This document shows positions 45,403-54,213 of a stretch of 64,000 bases of DNA, piece by piece. This DNA is from CAZTHM01 sp041946825 (GTDB lineage Bacteria > Acidobacteriota > Terriglobia > UBA7540), in NCBI GenBank assembly GCA_041946825.1, contig JBHGBD010000027.1, forward strand, positions 1 through 64,000, written 5' to 3'. How positions within the stretch are numbered: the first letter of the stretch is position 1; each line of letters opens with the position of its first letter. The notes beneath the pieces were generated by a model. It made no database searches, had not been told where the DNA came from, and worked only from the letters and a program-made list of their open reading frames with translations. Both the position numbers and the translations under genes were made by a program.

Positions 45403-46995
45403 TCACGGCTCATGGCGGCGGTAAATCGCCACATTCCCTTCCCCGGGAAATCGCCCTTTGAAGACGAGGGCGAAGCCAGAAAAAGATTCCGGGTAAGCTT
45501 TCATCAAATCGTCAACTTCATCCCCATCGGAGCGGATAATCCATTCGACCAGCTTGCCCGGGTCCCTCCGGAGGCGGTCGCGATAGGTTCGGTTGGTTGC
45601 GCTGAGAGTCTTGCGAAGCGGGATTCCGACCCCGATCATGACGCAGGGCCATTTCCCGGTCGCCATCAACAGATTCTGACCATCGTACCCCCCCTTCAAT
45701 GCCCGGATAACCGCCTGCTGTTTTTCGGAGCGACAGGGAGTATTGACGACGCCCTCTTTGGCCACCGCGAGTTCTGCGGCGCCCGGCGAGGCGATTTGAA
45801 TTGCCTGCCCGAGAATCAAAGCCAGTAGAATCGCCGCCAGTGTCCAGCGCAGGCGGGCCGGAACGCTCGAAGGGAGAAGAAACGAGGGTAAGATGGCCGC
45901 CGCCGGGAGTAATTCCATCCCCAGCCGGAGGTTGTAATACGTGTTGGGGAAGAGTGTCGGGACGTAGAGCGGGACCGCCGAGTGCGCGATTCCCTGAACG
46001 TTGAAGGCAAGGGGCACCAGAAAAATCAGCGCCGCCGAGCGCCGTGAGCGTTCACGCCTGTCCACGGCCCATACGATCAGGCCCAGCAGCGCCAGCGCCA
46101 GCGGCCACACTCCGATAACGAGCTTCAGATCTTCCAGAAAGTAGCGCGCCGCAACCCGCAGGTTGCCGTCAGTAGGATAACGGAACGCGGTGGTGGCGAG
46201 CTGATGCGCGTATTGCGCCTGAGTCGACCCGGGGCCGTTGTAGAACTCCAGGGGATTTCCGAACTGATAGCTATTATGAAATAGCCAGAGGAGGGGCCCC
46301 GCTCCCGCGATGAGCGAAAACAGGGCGGCATGGCGTATGCGCCTGCGCCAACCCTGCGGGCTCGAAAACCATACCATCAAAACCTCAAAGGGCAGCAGGG
46401 CCCAGCCGTCGTAGCGAGTCAGTGTTCCGCAGAAGGCCGCCACGCCCGCCGCCACGAGAATTCGCACCCGCCCGGTTTCCTGGTAGCGGAAGAGCCCATA
46501 GACAGTCAGCACCATCCAGAGAATCGCCAGCGGTTCGGTGAGAGGCGTGCTCGCCAGGTAAAGCATGTTGGGGCAAAGGAGGAAGCCTGCCAACGCGAGA
46601 ACCGCCGCGGCCAGGCTGCGACTCATGCGAAATCCCAACAAGAACAGGAGCCACGCGGCCAGCGCAAACGCCACCGTGGAGATGATTCCGCCCGCCAGCC
46701 CTGTCTTCCAGAGGAAATCGTTTGTGGCAAGTGGGGCTGCCAGCAAGTGCGTGAGCGGGAGCCAGACTGTTCCGATTTCCTGATACCCCGGGGTGAGCGA
46801 ATCAAAAAACCGCCGCGCCCCTTCCATGTGCGACATCGCATCGCCGTAGAGGTTGATCAGCCCGCGCGAGTAGAAGAAATACAGGTTGGCGATGGCCACC
46901 GCCGAAATGACAAGCGCCACGGCGGCCTTCAATTTGATGGAGGGGTTTTCCGGCAAGACGCGGAGAGATGCAGCTTCACGCGCAGCTTCAAACAT
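45403..46995 (-). CDS. GT-C-type polytopic membrane glycosyltransferase-like protein
   Basis: About 530 residues with roughly 11 membrane helices. The first extracytoplasmic loop has LINLYGDAMSHMEGARRFFDS, where the Asp-rich stretch is the position of the catalytic acid in GT-C enzymes, and TLTRYDGWALLPF is another typical loop. This resembles ArnT/PMT-type transferases that use lipid-linked sugars. The substrate is unknown. The ATG overlaps the last 8 bases of the PfkB gene, indicating coupling. The C-terminal part (KPYPESF-like, VFKGRFPGEGNVAIYRR) is soluble and periplasmic. Named families cannot be separated from the sequence alone. Confidence 0.72.
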   Translation of the reverse strand: MFEAAREAASLRVLPENPSIKLKAAVALVISAVAIANLYFFYSRGLINLYGDAMSHMEGARRFFDSLTPGYQEIGTVWLPLTHLLAAPLATNDFLWKTGLAGGIISTVAFALAAWLLFLLGFRMSRSLAAAVLALAGFLLCPNMLYLASTPLTEPLAILWMVLTVYGLFRYQETGRVRILVAAGVAAFCGTLTRYDGWALLPFEVLMVWFSSPQGWRRRIRHAALFSLIAGAGPLLWLFHNSYQFGNPLEFYNGPGSTQAQYAHQLATTAFRYPTDGNLRVAARYFLEDLKLVIGVWPLALALLGLIVWAVDRRERSRRSAALIFLVPLAFNVQGIAHSAVPLYVPTLFPNTYYNLRLGMELLPAAAILPSFLLPSSVPARLRWTLAAILLALILGQAIQIASPGAAELAVAKEGVVNTPCRSEKQQAVIRALKGGYDGQNLLMATGKWPCVMIGVGIPLRKTLSATNRTYRDRLRRDPGKLVEWIIRSDGDEVDDLMKAYPESFSGFALVFKGRFPGEGNVAIYRRHEP

Positions 46996-47893
46996 CAAAG
47001 TGGGCCAGGTTTTTGAATTCCCGGAAGCGATCGCTGATCATCTGCGCGTCCAGTCGCAGAAGCCTGGCGAGGCCGAATTCTTCCACGGCAAAACTCGCCA
47101 TGACCGAGCCGTATACCACGGCGCGGCGCAGGTTCGGCTCCGAGAGGTCGCCAGTCCGGGCAAGATGCCCCATGAATCCGCCGGCGAACGTGTCGCCCGC
47201 GCCGGTCGGGTCCTGAACTTCTTCGAGCGGCAGGCCGGGGGCAAAGAAGACCTTTCCCTCCGTGAAGAGGCTCGCTCCGTACTCGCCGCGCTTGATGACC
47301 AGAATGCGCGGGCCCATTTTCCGGATGGCGGCAGCCGCACGGCAGAGATTCGAGATGCCGGAGAGGAGCCTGGCCTCGCCGTCGTTGATGACCAGAACAT
47401 CCACGGCGGCGAGCGCCTTGACGAGCTCAGCGTGCTTGCCATGGATCCAGTAGTTCATCGAGTCCAGCCCCACCAGGCGCGCCCGGGGCAATTGTCGCCG
47501 GACATGAAGCTGCAACTCCGGATCAATGTTGCCGAGGAAAACGTACTCGGTCTCCAGGTACGACGGCGGGATTTTGGGCACGAACTTTTCGAAGACGTTC
47601 AGATGCGTTTCGAGGGTGTGCGCCTCGTTCATGTCGCCCTTGTATTCGCCGCGCCAGCGGAAGGTTTTGCCCGCGGCCCGCTCCACTCCCGTGATATCAA
47701 TCGCGCGGTCGGAAAACACTCGCATGTGCCGCTCGCCGAAATCTTCGCCCACCACGGCGACGACTCGCACCGGCGTGAACCAGCTTGCGGCAACGGAAAA
47801 ATAGGTCGCCGCGCCGCCCAGGATCTCGTCCGCCTGGCCGTGCGGGGTGCGAATCGAGTCGAACGCCACCGAACCCACTACCAGTAATGACAT
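46988..47893 (-). CDS. PfkB-family carbohydrate/nucleoside kinase
   Basis: 301 residues from MSLLVVGSVAFDSIRTP. The ribokinase fold is complete: LGGAATYFSVAASWF at the substrate site, GPRILVIKRGEYGASLF, and the catalytic DPTGAGDTFAGGFMGHL. Its first loop lacks a clear sugar-type signature, and the family phosphorylates sugars or nucleosides. It lies 36 bases after the MTA phosphorylase gene and on the same strand, which suggests a role in purine or methylthioadenosine salvage. That is inference from neighbourhood. Its TGA overlaps the next gene start. Confidence 0.88.
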   Translation of the reverse strand: MSLLVVGSVAFDSIRTPHGQADEILGGAATYFSVAASWFTPVRVVAVVGEDFGERHMRVFSDRAIDITGVERAAGKTFRWRGEYKGDMNEAHTLETHLNVFEKFVPKIPPSYLETEYVFLGNIDPELQLHVRRQLPRARLVGLDSMNYWIHGKHAELVKALAAVDVLVINDGEARLLSGISNLCRAAAAIRKMGPRILVIKRGEYGASLFTEGKVFFAPGLPLEEVQDPTGAGDTFAGGFMGHLARTGDLSEPNLRRAVVYGSVMASFAVEEFGLARLLRLDAQMISDRFREFKNLAHFDV

Positions 47894-47929
47894 GCAGTTT
47901 TCCCCCAACCATCTGATGCGCCGCGCAGG

Positions 47930-48793
47930 TTACTTCAGATACTTCCCCACCAGCAGCCCCAGCTTCTTGCGGACGCGCGGCGGGATCTTTTTCCGGTCCG
48001 TAATGATCGCATGAGCCAGTGCCGAGCCGCATTTGCAAGCGCGTTCCTCCGGCATCTGGCGGACGGCGGCGCGAATGATCGTTTGCGCGTGCTCGACGTT
48101 GCGGTTCAGGTAGTCGATGATTTGCGCCACGGTGACGGCGTCGTGGTCGGGGTGCCAGCAATCGTAGTCGGTCACCATCGCCATCGTGGCGTAACAGATT
48201 TCCGCCTCGCGCGCCAGCTTGGCTTCCTGCAGATTCGTCATGCCGATGATGTCCATGCCCCACGCCCGGTAGGTGCTCGACTCCGCTTTGGTCGAGAACG
48301 CCGGCCCTTCCATGCACACATACGTCCCGCCACGATGGCAGCTTACGTCGGTGGACTTACTGGCCTGTTCCAACACGTCGACCACCGTCGGACAGACGGG
48401 ATCGGAAAACCCGATGTGGGCGACAAGTCCCCCGCCAAAAAACGTCGAAGCGCGGCCCATCGTTCGGTCTAGAAATTGCGAAGGCAGGACAACGTCGAGC
48501 GGGCGCATGTCCTCGCGCAAGGAACCGACGGCGCTGACCGAGATAATCCTTGTGACGCCCAGTTTCTTGAAGCCGTAAATGTTGGCGCGATAGTTGATCT
48601 CGGAAGGCATCAACATGTGCCCGCGTGCGTGCCGCGCCAGGAACGCCACCCGGCGCCCTTCCAGCATCCCCGTGATATAGGCGTCGGAAGGCCTTCCAAA
48701 AGGCGTCGGAACTCTCACCTCACGCACACGCTGGACGCCGGGCATTTTGTAGAGCCCGCTTCCACCAATGATGCCAATCTCGGCCTTTGCCAT
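47930..48793 (-). CDS. mtnP: S-methyl-5'-thioadenosine phosphorylase
   Basis: 287 residues from MAKAEIGIIGGSGLYKM, with GAGGAAAATTGAAC upstream. PNP/MTAP family motifs are intact: GIIGGSGLY, FLARHARGHMLMPSEINYRANI, TYVCMEGPAFSTKAES, GMTNLQEAKLAREAEICYATMA and the ring-pocket DYDCWHPDHDAV. It cleaves methylthioadenosine, a polyamine-synthesis by-product, to adenine and methylthioribose-1-phosphate. The family also includes adenosine-type phosphorylases, but GMTNLQEAKLARE favours MTAP. It lies between the MBL-fold hydrolase gene and the PfkB kinase gene, with 36-base gaps on both sides. Confidence 0.93.
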   Translation of the reverse strand: MAKAEIGIIGGSGLYKMPGVQRVREVRVPTPFGRPSDAYITGMLEGRRVAFLARHARGHMLMPSEINYRANIYGFKKLGVTRIISVSAVGSLREDMRPLDVVLPSQFLDRTMGRASTFFGGGLVAHIGFSDPVCPTVVDVLEQASKSTDVSCHRGGTYVCMEGPAFSTKAESSTYRAWGMDIIGMTNLQEAKLAREAEICYATMAMVTDYDCWHPDHDAVTVAQIIDYLNRNVEHAQTIIRAAVRQMPEERACKCGSALAHAIITDRKKIPPRVRKKLGLLVGKYLK

Positions 48794-48829
48794 GTTCAAT
48801 TTTCCTCTGCCGGCTGCTCTTCCGGTTTT

Positions 48830-49657
48830 TCAGGTATCGGCTCGCGCGACCATCTTGCCGCCACTCTCTTCCAAATGTGCCCACGGAACCTGCGGGTCGT
48901 GGGGAAAAACCACCAGCGCGTCGCGCTCGACAATTTGCGGCAGCAAGCGGTGCCGGTTGGCGAGCGTTTCCAACGGATAAAGGTCGAAGCTCATTATCCA
49001 GGGATACGGCAGATGGGCGCGCGTCGGCACCAGGTCCGATATAAAGCAGGCGCTCTGGCCCTCGGATTCGACCCAGACGCACTGCAGGTCGCGCGTGTGG
49101 CCGGGTGTGACCTCGACGCGTATTCCCGGGATGATTTCGCGGCTCCCTTCCAGAAACTCGGTCTGAGCCTCCGCCGGGCGGAAGAATTCCAGAACGTAGC
49201 TCGCCTGGTCGCGCTCGGTGGGATGAAGCGCATGCTCCCATTCGCCGTGCTGGATGAAATACCGGGCCCGGGGGAAGGTCGGAACAATCCGTCCGTTCTC
49301 GCGCCGCGTATTCCACCCGCAGTGGTCAAAGTGCAGGTGCGTATTGATGACGATATCGATGTCCCTTAGTTCGAGCCCGGCTTTTTTCAGCTCATCGGGA
49401 AGCGTAGTCGTCTTCTCGATCCCGTAAATGTCAGAATACTTCGCATCAAATTTCTCGCCAATTCCTGTTTCAATCAGCACGTTGTGCAAGCCCGTCTGCA
49501 CCAGCAGGCAATTCAACCCCAAGCGAACGCGATTTCGCGCGTCGGCGGGCAGCTTCTTCTCCCACAGGGGCTTGGGCACGACGCCGAACATCTGCCCGCC
49601 GTCGAGCGCGAAAGTGCCGTCGCTCAATACCCGCAATTCGAATTTCCCCAGTTTCAT
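48830..49657 (-). CDS. MBL-fold metallo-hydrolase
   Basis: 275 residues of the metallo-beta-lactamase fold. The metal motif is INTHLHFDHCGW with H107, H109, D111 and H112. TPGHTRDLQC gives the next histidine, and SACFISDLVP supplies the bridging aspartate region. The substrate is unknown; the class includes quorum-quenching lactonases, thioesterases and glyoxalases. It has no signal, so it is cytoplasmic. Its ATG overlaps the TGA of the MeaB-epimerase gene (ATGA, 49654-49657). It is thus translated together with propionate-pathway genes, which suggests a thioesterase-like or CoA-linked role, as inference. Confidence 0.85.
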   Translation of the reverse strand: MKLGKFELRVLSDGTFALDGGQMFGVVPKPLWEKKLPADARNRVRLGLNCLLVQTGLHNVLIETGIGEKFDAKYSDIYGIEKTTTLPDELKKAGLELRDIDIVINTHLHFDHCGWNTRRENGRIVPTFPRARYFIQHGEWEHALHPTERDQASYVLEFFRPAEAQTEFLEGSREIIPGIRVEVTPGHTRDLQCVWVESEGQSACFISDLVPTRAHLPYPWIMSFDLYPLETLANRHRLLPQIVERDALVVFPHDPQVPWAHLEESGGKMVARADT

Positions 49658-51069
49658 TTTCCCTCGACCAGTTCGATCAGGACTCCCGACGTGCTCGATG
49701 GGTGCAGAAAGGCAATCCGTTCGTTGCCGGCCCCCACGCGCGGCCGCCGGTCAACCAGGCGAATGCCGGCTCGCTCGAGTTCGGTCAACGCCGCTTCCAG
49801 ATCGGGAACCGCCAGCGTCAGATGATGAATTCCCTGTCCGCGCTTGGCGATAGAGCGCGCAATCGGCGAATCGGGCGAGGTTGCCTCCAACAGCTCGATC
49901 CGGCTCGCGCCGAGGTTGAAAACCGCGACCCGTACCTTTTGGTCCTGCACAAATTCTTCGGCGTCCGGCGATTTGCCCAGGAGCTTCTCGAACACCGGTC
50001 GCGCAGCGGCCAACGATTCTACCGCAATGCCCACGTGATGAATCCGCCTGCGGTGCGATTCACCGGGGAGCGCGCGGCGATATGCGCCCATCAAATCCTC
50101 GACCACGGAATGCGGGTCGCGGCGCCGCGATAGGACCTCCTCGAGTTCCGCGTCCAGGGTTTCGCTCGAGACTTGCGCGATGGCCTCCTGGAAGAGTCTT
50201 TGCCGCAGCAATTCCAGGAGTCGCGCTCGCCAGCGCTCGCGCCGACGTGACTCCTGGAGCGATTGCTTCTTCCCAAACTCCCGAAACTGTTCCAGGGCCT
50301 CGCACGTTGGCGCGACGCCATCTCCCGTCGTGGCCACCGTCCTGATAATCGGCGGCGCCCAGCCATCGCGACGTGGCGACATGGCGAGCATCGCGGTCAC
50401 TTCCTGCTCGACGCGTTCCGCGCCCGGCCGGTCAGCCTTATTGATGACGTAAAGGTCAGCGATTTCCATGACCCCGGCCTTGAAAGTCTGCACGTCGTCG
50501 CCCATGCCGGGGACCAGGAGCAGCGCGACCGCATCGGCGTAACGCGCCACTTCGACCTCGTCCTGGCCGACGCCCACCGTCTCAATCAACACGACCTGGC
50601 AGCCCGCGGACGCCATGATGCTGACGACGTCGTGCGCCGTGGGAGCGAGTCCACCCAGATGCCCGCGCGTCGCCATGCTGCGGATATAAACCCCATCATC
50701 GGTCGCAAGGCTTTGCATGCGAATCCGGTCGCCCAGGATCGCGCCCCCCGAAAAGGGACTGGTGGGATCGACCGCCACGATGCCTACACGCAGGCCCTTC
50801 GCGCGGTATTGCCCGGCGAGTTTCTCAACCAGTGTGCTCTTGCCCGCCCCGGGCGAGCCAGTGACGCCGATGATGTAGGCTTCGCCGGATTTGGGGAAAA
50901 GAATCTTGAGCAGCTCGATGCCCGCGCCCTCGCCGTTTTCGACGGCCGAGATGGCCCGAGCGATGGCGCGGCGATCGCCGGCGGCGATCTTCTCAGCCCA
51001 TTCTTGTTGCGATTCCGTCATGCGGGAGTTCTGCGGAGCCGCCCGCGATGCCGCGGCAACTGCGCTCAC
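49654..51069 (-). CDS. Fusion of MeaB (methylmalonyl-CoA mutase-associated GTPase) and methylmalonyl-CoA epimerase
   Basis: 471 residues. Residues about 20-330 are MeaB/ArgK-type P-loop GTPase: GVTGSPGAGKST at 69-80, VDPTSPFSGGAILGDRIRM, GHLGGLAPTAHD, ETVGVGQDEVEVA and VINKADRPGA. Residues 344-471 are a VOC-fold methylmalonyl-CoA epimerase: HHVGIAVESL, RIELLEATSPDSPIARSIAKRG, GIHHLTLAVPDLEAAL and VLIELVEG, with two His and one Glu as metal ligands. The pair would guard mutase cofactor loading and supply the right methylmalonyl-CoA isomer for propionate or branched-chain breakdown. The GTG start overlaps the acyl-CoA dehydrogenase TGA by 4 bases. No mutase is in the window. Confidence 0.9.
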   Translation of the reverse strand: MSAVAAASRAAPQNSRMTESQQEWAEKIAAGDRRAIARAISAVENGEGAGIELLKILFPKSGEAYIIGVTGSPGAGKSTLVEKLAGQYRAKGLRVGIVAVDPTSPFSGGAILGDRIRMQSLATDDGVYIRSMATRGHLGGLAPTAHDVVSIMASAGCQVVLIETVGVGQDEVEVARYADAVALLLVPGMGDDVQTFKAGVMEIADLYVINKADRPGAERVEQEVTAMLAMSPRRDGWAPPIIRTVATTGDGVAPTCEALEQFREFGKKQSLQESRRRERWRARLLELLRQRLFQEAIAQVSSETLDAELEEVLSRRRDPHSVVEDLMGAYRRALPGESHRRRIHHVGIAVESLAAARPVFEKLLGKSPDAEEFVQDQKVRVAVFNLGASRIELLEATSPDSPIARSIAKRGQGIHHLTLAVPDLEAALTELERAGIRLVDRRPRVGAGNERIAFLHPSSTSGVLIELVEGK

Positions 51070-52208
51070 GAGCGCAGCAGTTCGCGCGCAATCACCATCC
51101 TCTGGATTTCGCTCGTCCCTTCGCCGATCGTACAGAGCTTCACGTCGCGGTAATATTTTTCCACGGCATAATCTTTGATAAATCCGTAACCACCGTGAAT
51201 CTGAATGGCCTCGTTGGTGGCGCGCACGGCAATCTCTCCCGCGTAGAGTTTGGCCATCGAACCTTCGCGGCTCACTCTCCGCCCAAGGTCAGCCAGCGCA
51301 GCGGCGCGATACGTCAGCAGGCGCGCGGCGTCGATCTCCGTCGCCATATCCGCCAGCTTCCACTGGATGGCCTGAAACTCGCTGATCGATTTGCCAAACT
51401 GCCTCCGTTGCTGCGCGTAATTCAGCGAGGCTTCCAGGGCTCCTTGCGCGATTCCGACGGCGATTGCCGCGATCCCCACACGCCCCTTCTCGATGACTTT
51501 GAGGCAATCCGTAAAGCCTTCGTTCACTTTCCCCAAAAGGTTATCCTTCGGGACGCGGCAATTCTCCAGAACGATTTCCGCCGTATCGCTGGCCCGCAAG
51601 CCGAGCTTGTCTTCCTTCTTGGCGGGGATGAAGCCCGGGGTTCCCTTCTCGACAATGAAGGCGGAAATTCCGCGCTTTCCCTGTTCCGGGTCCGTCGCCG
51701 CCATGATGACGCAGGTGTCAGCATAGTGGCCGTTGGTGACAAAATTCTTGACGCCGTTCAGAACCCAACTCTCCCCTTCCTGACGCGCGGTCGAGCGTAG
51801 CGCCCCGGCGTCGCTGCCCGAGCCCGGTTCCGTCAGGCTCCAGGCCCCCAGTTTCTCTCCGCGCGCGAGAGGGGCAAGGTACTGGCGCTTCTGCGCCTCC
51901 GTGCCGGTCAGACGAATATGGTTCGAGCATAACGAATTGTGCGCGGAAACAATGAGCGCGACCGATCCGTCCACCCGGGCAAGCTCCTCGAGAATGGCCA
52001 CGTACTCAACATATCCTAGGCCCGCCCCGCCATACTCGGCCGGAAACGTCACGCCCATCAACCCAAGCTGTGCCAATTGCGGAAGAATCTCAGAGGGGAA
52101 ATGCTGGGCGTCGTCCCATTCGCGGACGTGGGGGCGGATTTCGGCTTCGGCAAACTCACGGACGGATCGCTTGATTTCCTGTTGTTCCGCGCTCAGCTCG
52201 AAATCCAG
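51066..52208 (-). CDS. Acyl-CoA dehydrogenase, apparently starting at CTG
   Basis: 380 residues if read from CTG 52208. The first ATG (52076) would remove 44 conserved residues. The upstream codons spell a typical family start, MDFELSAEQQEIKRSV, and AGGTGA lies 5-6 bases before the CTG. An in-frame stop lies two codons further up. Internal motifs are complete: GVTFPAEYGGAGLG, WSLTEPGSGSDAG, RRQFGKSISEFQ and, near the end, IHGGYGFIKDYAVEKYYRD followed by IGEGTSEIQR with the catalytic glutamate. It is an FAD enzyme that oxidises acyl-CoA. It heads the operon with MeaB-epimerase, so a short or branched-chain substrate is likely. Confidence 0.88.
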   Translation of the reverse strand: MDFELSAEQQEIKRSVREFAEAEIRPHVREWDDAQHFPSEILPQLAQLGLMGVTFPAEYGGAGLGYVEYVAILEELARVDGSVALIVSAHNSLCSNHIRLTGTEAQKRQYLAPLARGEKLGAWSLTEPGSGSDAGALRSTARQEGESWVLNGVKNFVTNGHYADTCVIMAATDPEQGKRGISAFIVEKGTPGFIPAKKEDKLGLRASDTAEIVLENCRVPKDNLLGKVNEGFTDCLKVIEKGRVGIAAIAVGIAQGALEASLNYAQQRRQFGKSISEFQAIQWKLADMATEIDAARLLTYRAAALADLGRRVSREGSMAKLYAGEIAVRATNEAIQIHGGYGFIKDYAVEKYYRDVKLCTIGEGTSEIQRMVIARELLRS

Positions 52209-52258
52209 GATTCACCTCGCGGCAAGTTACCCGTGTCGCGCTGCCCCAGAAAACTAAG

Positions 52259-52285
52259 GCTATAACACAACCTCAGGGCCGTCAA
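52259..52285 (-). promoter_or_regulatory. Candidate promoter of the acyl-CoA dehydrogenase operon
   Basis: On the minus strand TTGACG (52285-52280) is followed, after 15 bases ending in TGTGT, by TATAGC (52264-52259). The predicted start near 52252 leaves a leader of about 44 bases before the CTG start. Confidence 0.4.
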
Positions 52286-52296
52286 GAAAGCCCGCA

Positions 52297-53103
52297 ATGA
52301 CCCTATATGTTAAGATCAAAAGCATGGGGACTTCGCGCAGGCGTGTGGCCTTCCGGCTTGCACTGGTCGCGGGATTGTCCCTTTCCCTCGTGTGTCTGGT
52401 TGGATCATTGCGGGCCCGGGAAAAACCTCCCCAGCTTGCGCAAATCGAAGTCGAGACAGGCCGGGAAGGCTGTGCGGCGGAGATAGACTCGACACCCGTC
52501 GGAAAAACCGACGCGTCAGGAAGGCTTCTGATCGAAGGCGTCGAGCCCGGCGACCACTATCTGCATCTCAAATGCCAGGACGAGGCAGGCAAGGCGTACT
52601 TCGTCTCGCCGCAAGCGGACGAGAAGATTTTGGTTCGCCACGGCGGGGAGGTGGGCGGGTCGGGCAATACCGCTCCTCCTGCCCTGGAACCGGCGGAAAT
52701 CAAGCTCCAGTTGCGCCGGCATATTCGAGAAGCCGTCGAGCTTCGAGCGCGCGGGAGAACCGAGGAGGCGGTTAAACATCTCCGCTCGGCATTTCAGCTT
52801 GACCCGGATAATTCCGACCTCCACCGTGAATTGGGGATTACCTTCCTCGATGCCAAGGAGTGGAAGCGCGCGCGAGTCGAGATGCTGGAGGCCATCCGGC
52901 ACGACCCCACCGACGCCGAGGCACATAATGGGCTCGGATACGCGCTGGAGAAAATAGGTGACCTGCAGGGCGCGCTCGCGGCGTACCAAACCGCCTCCAA
53001 ACTCGAGCCCGGCGACCCCGCCTACCGGCGGCGATATATCGCCACCCTGGCGAGAATTTCGGAAATCCAGGCCACCAAGAAGAAACGCAAATCCTCTGAG
53101 TAA
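52297..53103 (+). CDS. Exported TPR protein
   Basis: Up to 268 residues. ATG 52324 (MGTSRRRVAFRLALVAG) is the better fit, because the twin-arginine-like start RRR and the hydrophobic LALVAGLSLSLVCLVG follow it directly. The middle has a small beta-domain (QIEVETGREGCAAEIDSTPVG) that resembles a PEGA-type repeat. The C-terminal half has at least three tetratricopeptide repeats (AVKHLRSAFQLDPDNSDLHR and those after). It probably sits in or beyond the cytoplasmic membrane and binds other proteins. It is divergent from the acyl-CoA dehydrogenase operon and convergent with the threonine aldolase gene. Confidence 0.78.
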   Translation: MTLYVKIKSMGTSRRRVAFRLALVAGLSLSLVCLVGSLRAREKPPQLAQIEVETGREGCAAEIDSTPVGKTDASGRLLIEGVEPGDHYLHLKCQDEAGKAYFVSPQADEKILVRHGGEVGGSGNTAPPALEPAEIKLQLRRHIREAVELRARGRTEEAVKHLRSAFQLDPDNSDLHRELGITFLDAKEWKRARVEMLEAIRHDPTDAEAHNGLGYALEKIGDLQGALAAYQTASKLEPGDPAYRRRYIATLARISEIQATKKKRKSSE

Positions 53104-53129
53104 ATCTTGAATCCAGAGTGAGACTGGGA

Positions 53130-54191
53130 TCAGGCGACGGCCGTCTTCCGTGGAATCTGGAGGACGTCACGAAGCGCCTGCAAGGCGCGCGCGCAGCCCG
53201 CGCGGTCCACGTCTCGATGCGTGACCATGCGCATCGTCTCCGGCGTGACCCCGTTGGCGAGGATGCTTTGCGCGGCGAGGCGTTTGGAGATTTCAAAGGA
53301 GGTAAGGCCGGTTCCCTTCACGTCAAGAAACAGGATGTTCGTCACCACCTTGGAGAGGTCGATTTTGATGCCGGGAATCTCCGCCAGGCCTTCGGCCAGA
53401 AACCTCGCATTTTCGTGATCGATGTGAAGATGTTTTGGACCTTCGTCCAGAGCGATGAGTCCCGCGGCGGCAAGCACCCCCGCCTGGCGCATTCCGCCTC
53501 CGAGCATCTTCCTCGCCAGCCGGGCGTCTTCGAAGAACGCTTTGCTCCCCACGAGCATGGAGCCCACCGGAGCTCCCAGGCCCTTCGAGAGGCAAAACAT
53601 CACGGAGTCAAACCTGGCCGTCAGTTCAACCACCGAGCGGCCCAGAGCGACCGCGGCGTTAAAAATCCGCGCTCCGTCCAAGTGTACCGGGAGGCCCGCA
53701 GCGTGAGCGCGGTCGCAGATTTCGTTCGAAATCTCCGGGCGATAGACGGACCCTCCCGCCAGATTCGATGTGTTTTCAAGCGAAACGAGGGCGGTCCGCG
53801 CGCGGTGGTCGGTGCGTCCGCGCACGTTGGGGGCGATCAAGTCCCAGGTGAGAATCCCATCCTGGGCAAGAATCGGGCGAGGCAGGCAGCCCGAAAATGC
53901 GGCCATCATCGCCATTTCGTAGTTGTAGATGTGGGCGCGCTGCTCGCAGATCACTTCCTGCCCGTGATGAGTGTGGACCTTGATCGCCGCCTGGTTGCCC
54001 ATCGTCCCGGAAGGAACATAGAGCGCAGCTTCCCGCTGGAAGATTTCCGCCGCGCGCTCCTGGAGGCGATTAACCGTCGGATCTTCGCGATACACGTCGT
54101 CGCCGACTTCGGCTTCCGCCATGGCGCGGCGCATGGCGGGAGTGGGCTTCGTAACGGTATCGCTTCGCAGGTCCACAATGGTTTGATTCAT
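53130..54191 (-). CDS. Low-specificity L-threonine aldolase family
   Basis: 353 residues from MNQTIVDLRSDTVT, with AAGGCAGG upstream. This is the PLP fold-type I beta-eliminating lyase family. LRSDTVTKPTPAMR, VGDDVYREDPT and HLDGARIFNAAVAL (D172) are present, and the PLP lysine is K203 in CLSKGLGAPVGS. It cleaves threonine or allo-threonine to glycine and acetaldehyde in the cytoplasm. Substrate stereochemistry is not readable. It follows the cupin gene by 22 bases and is the last gene of the YjbQ-HemW-cupin run. It is convergent with the TPR gene. Confidence 0.92.
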   Translation of the reverse strand: MNQTIVDLRSDTVTKPTPAMRRAMAEAEVGDDVYREDPTVNRLQERAAEIFQREAALYVPSGTMGNQAAIKVHTHHGQEVICEQRAHIYNYEMAMMAAFSGCLPRPILAQDGILTWDLIAPNVRGRTDHRARTALVSLENTSNLAGGSVYRPEISNEICDRAHAAGLPVHLDGARIFNAAVALGRSVVELTARFDSVMFCLSKGLGAPVGSMLVGSKAFFEDARLARKMLGGGMRQAGVLAAAGLIALDEGPKHLHIDHENARFLAEGLAEIPGIKIDLSKVVTNILFLDVKGTGLTSFEISKRLAAQSILANGVTPETMRMVTHRDVDRAGCARALQALRDVLQIPRKTAVA

Positions 54192-54213
54192 CCTGCCTTC
54201 TCTCTCCTTCGCG

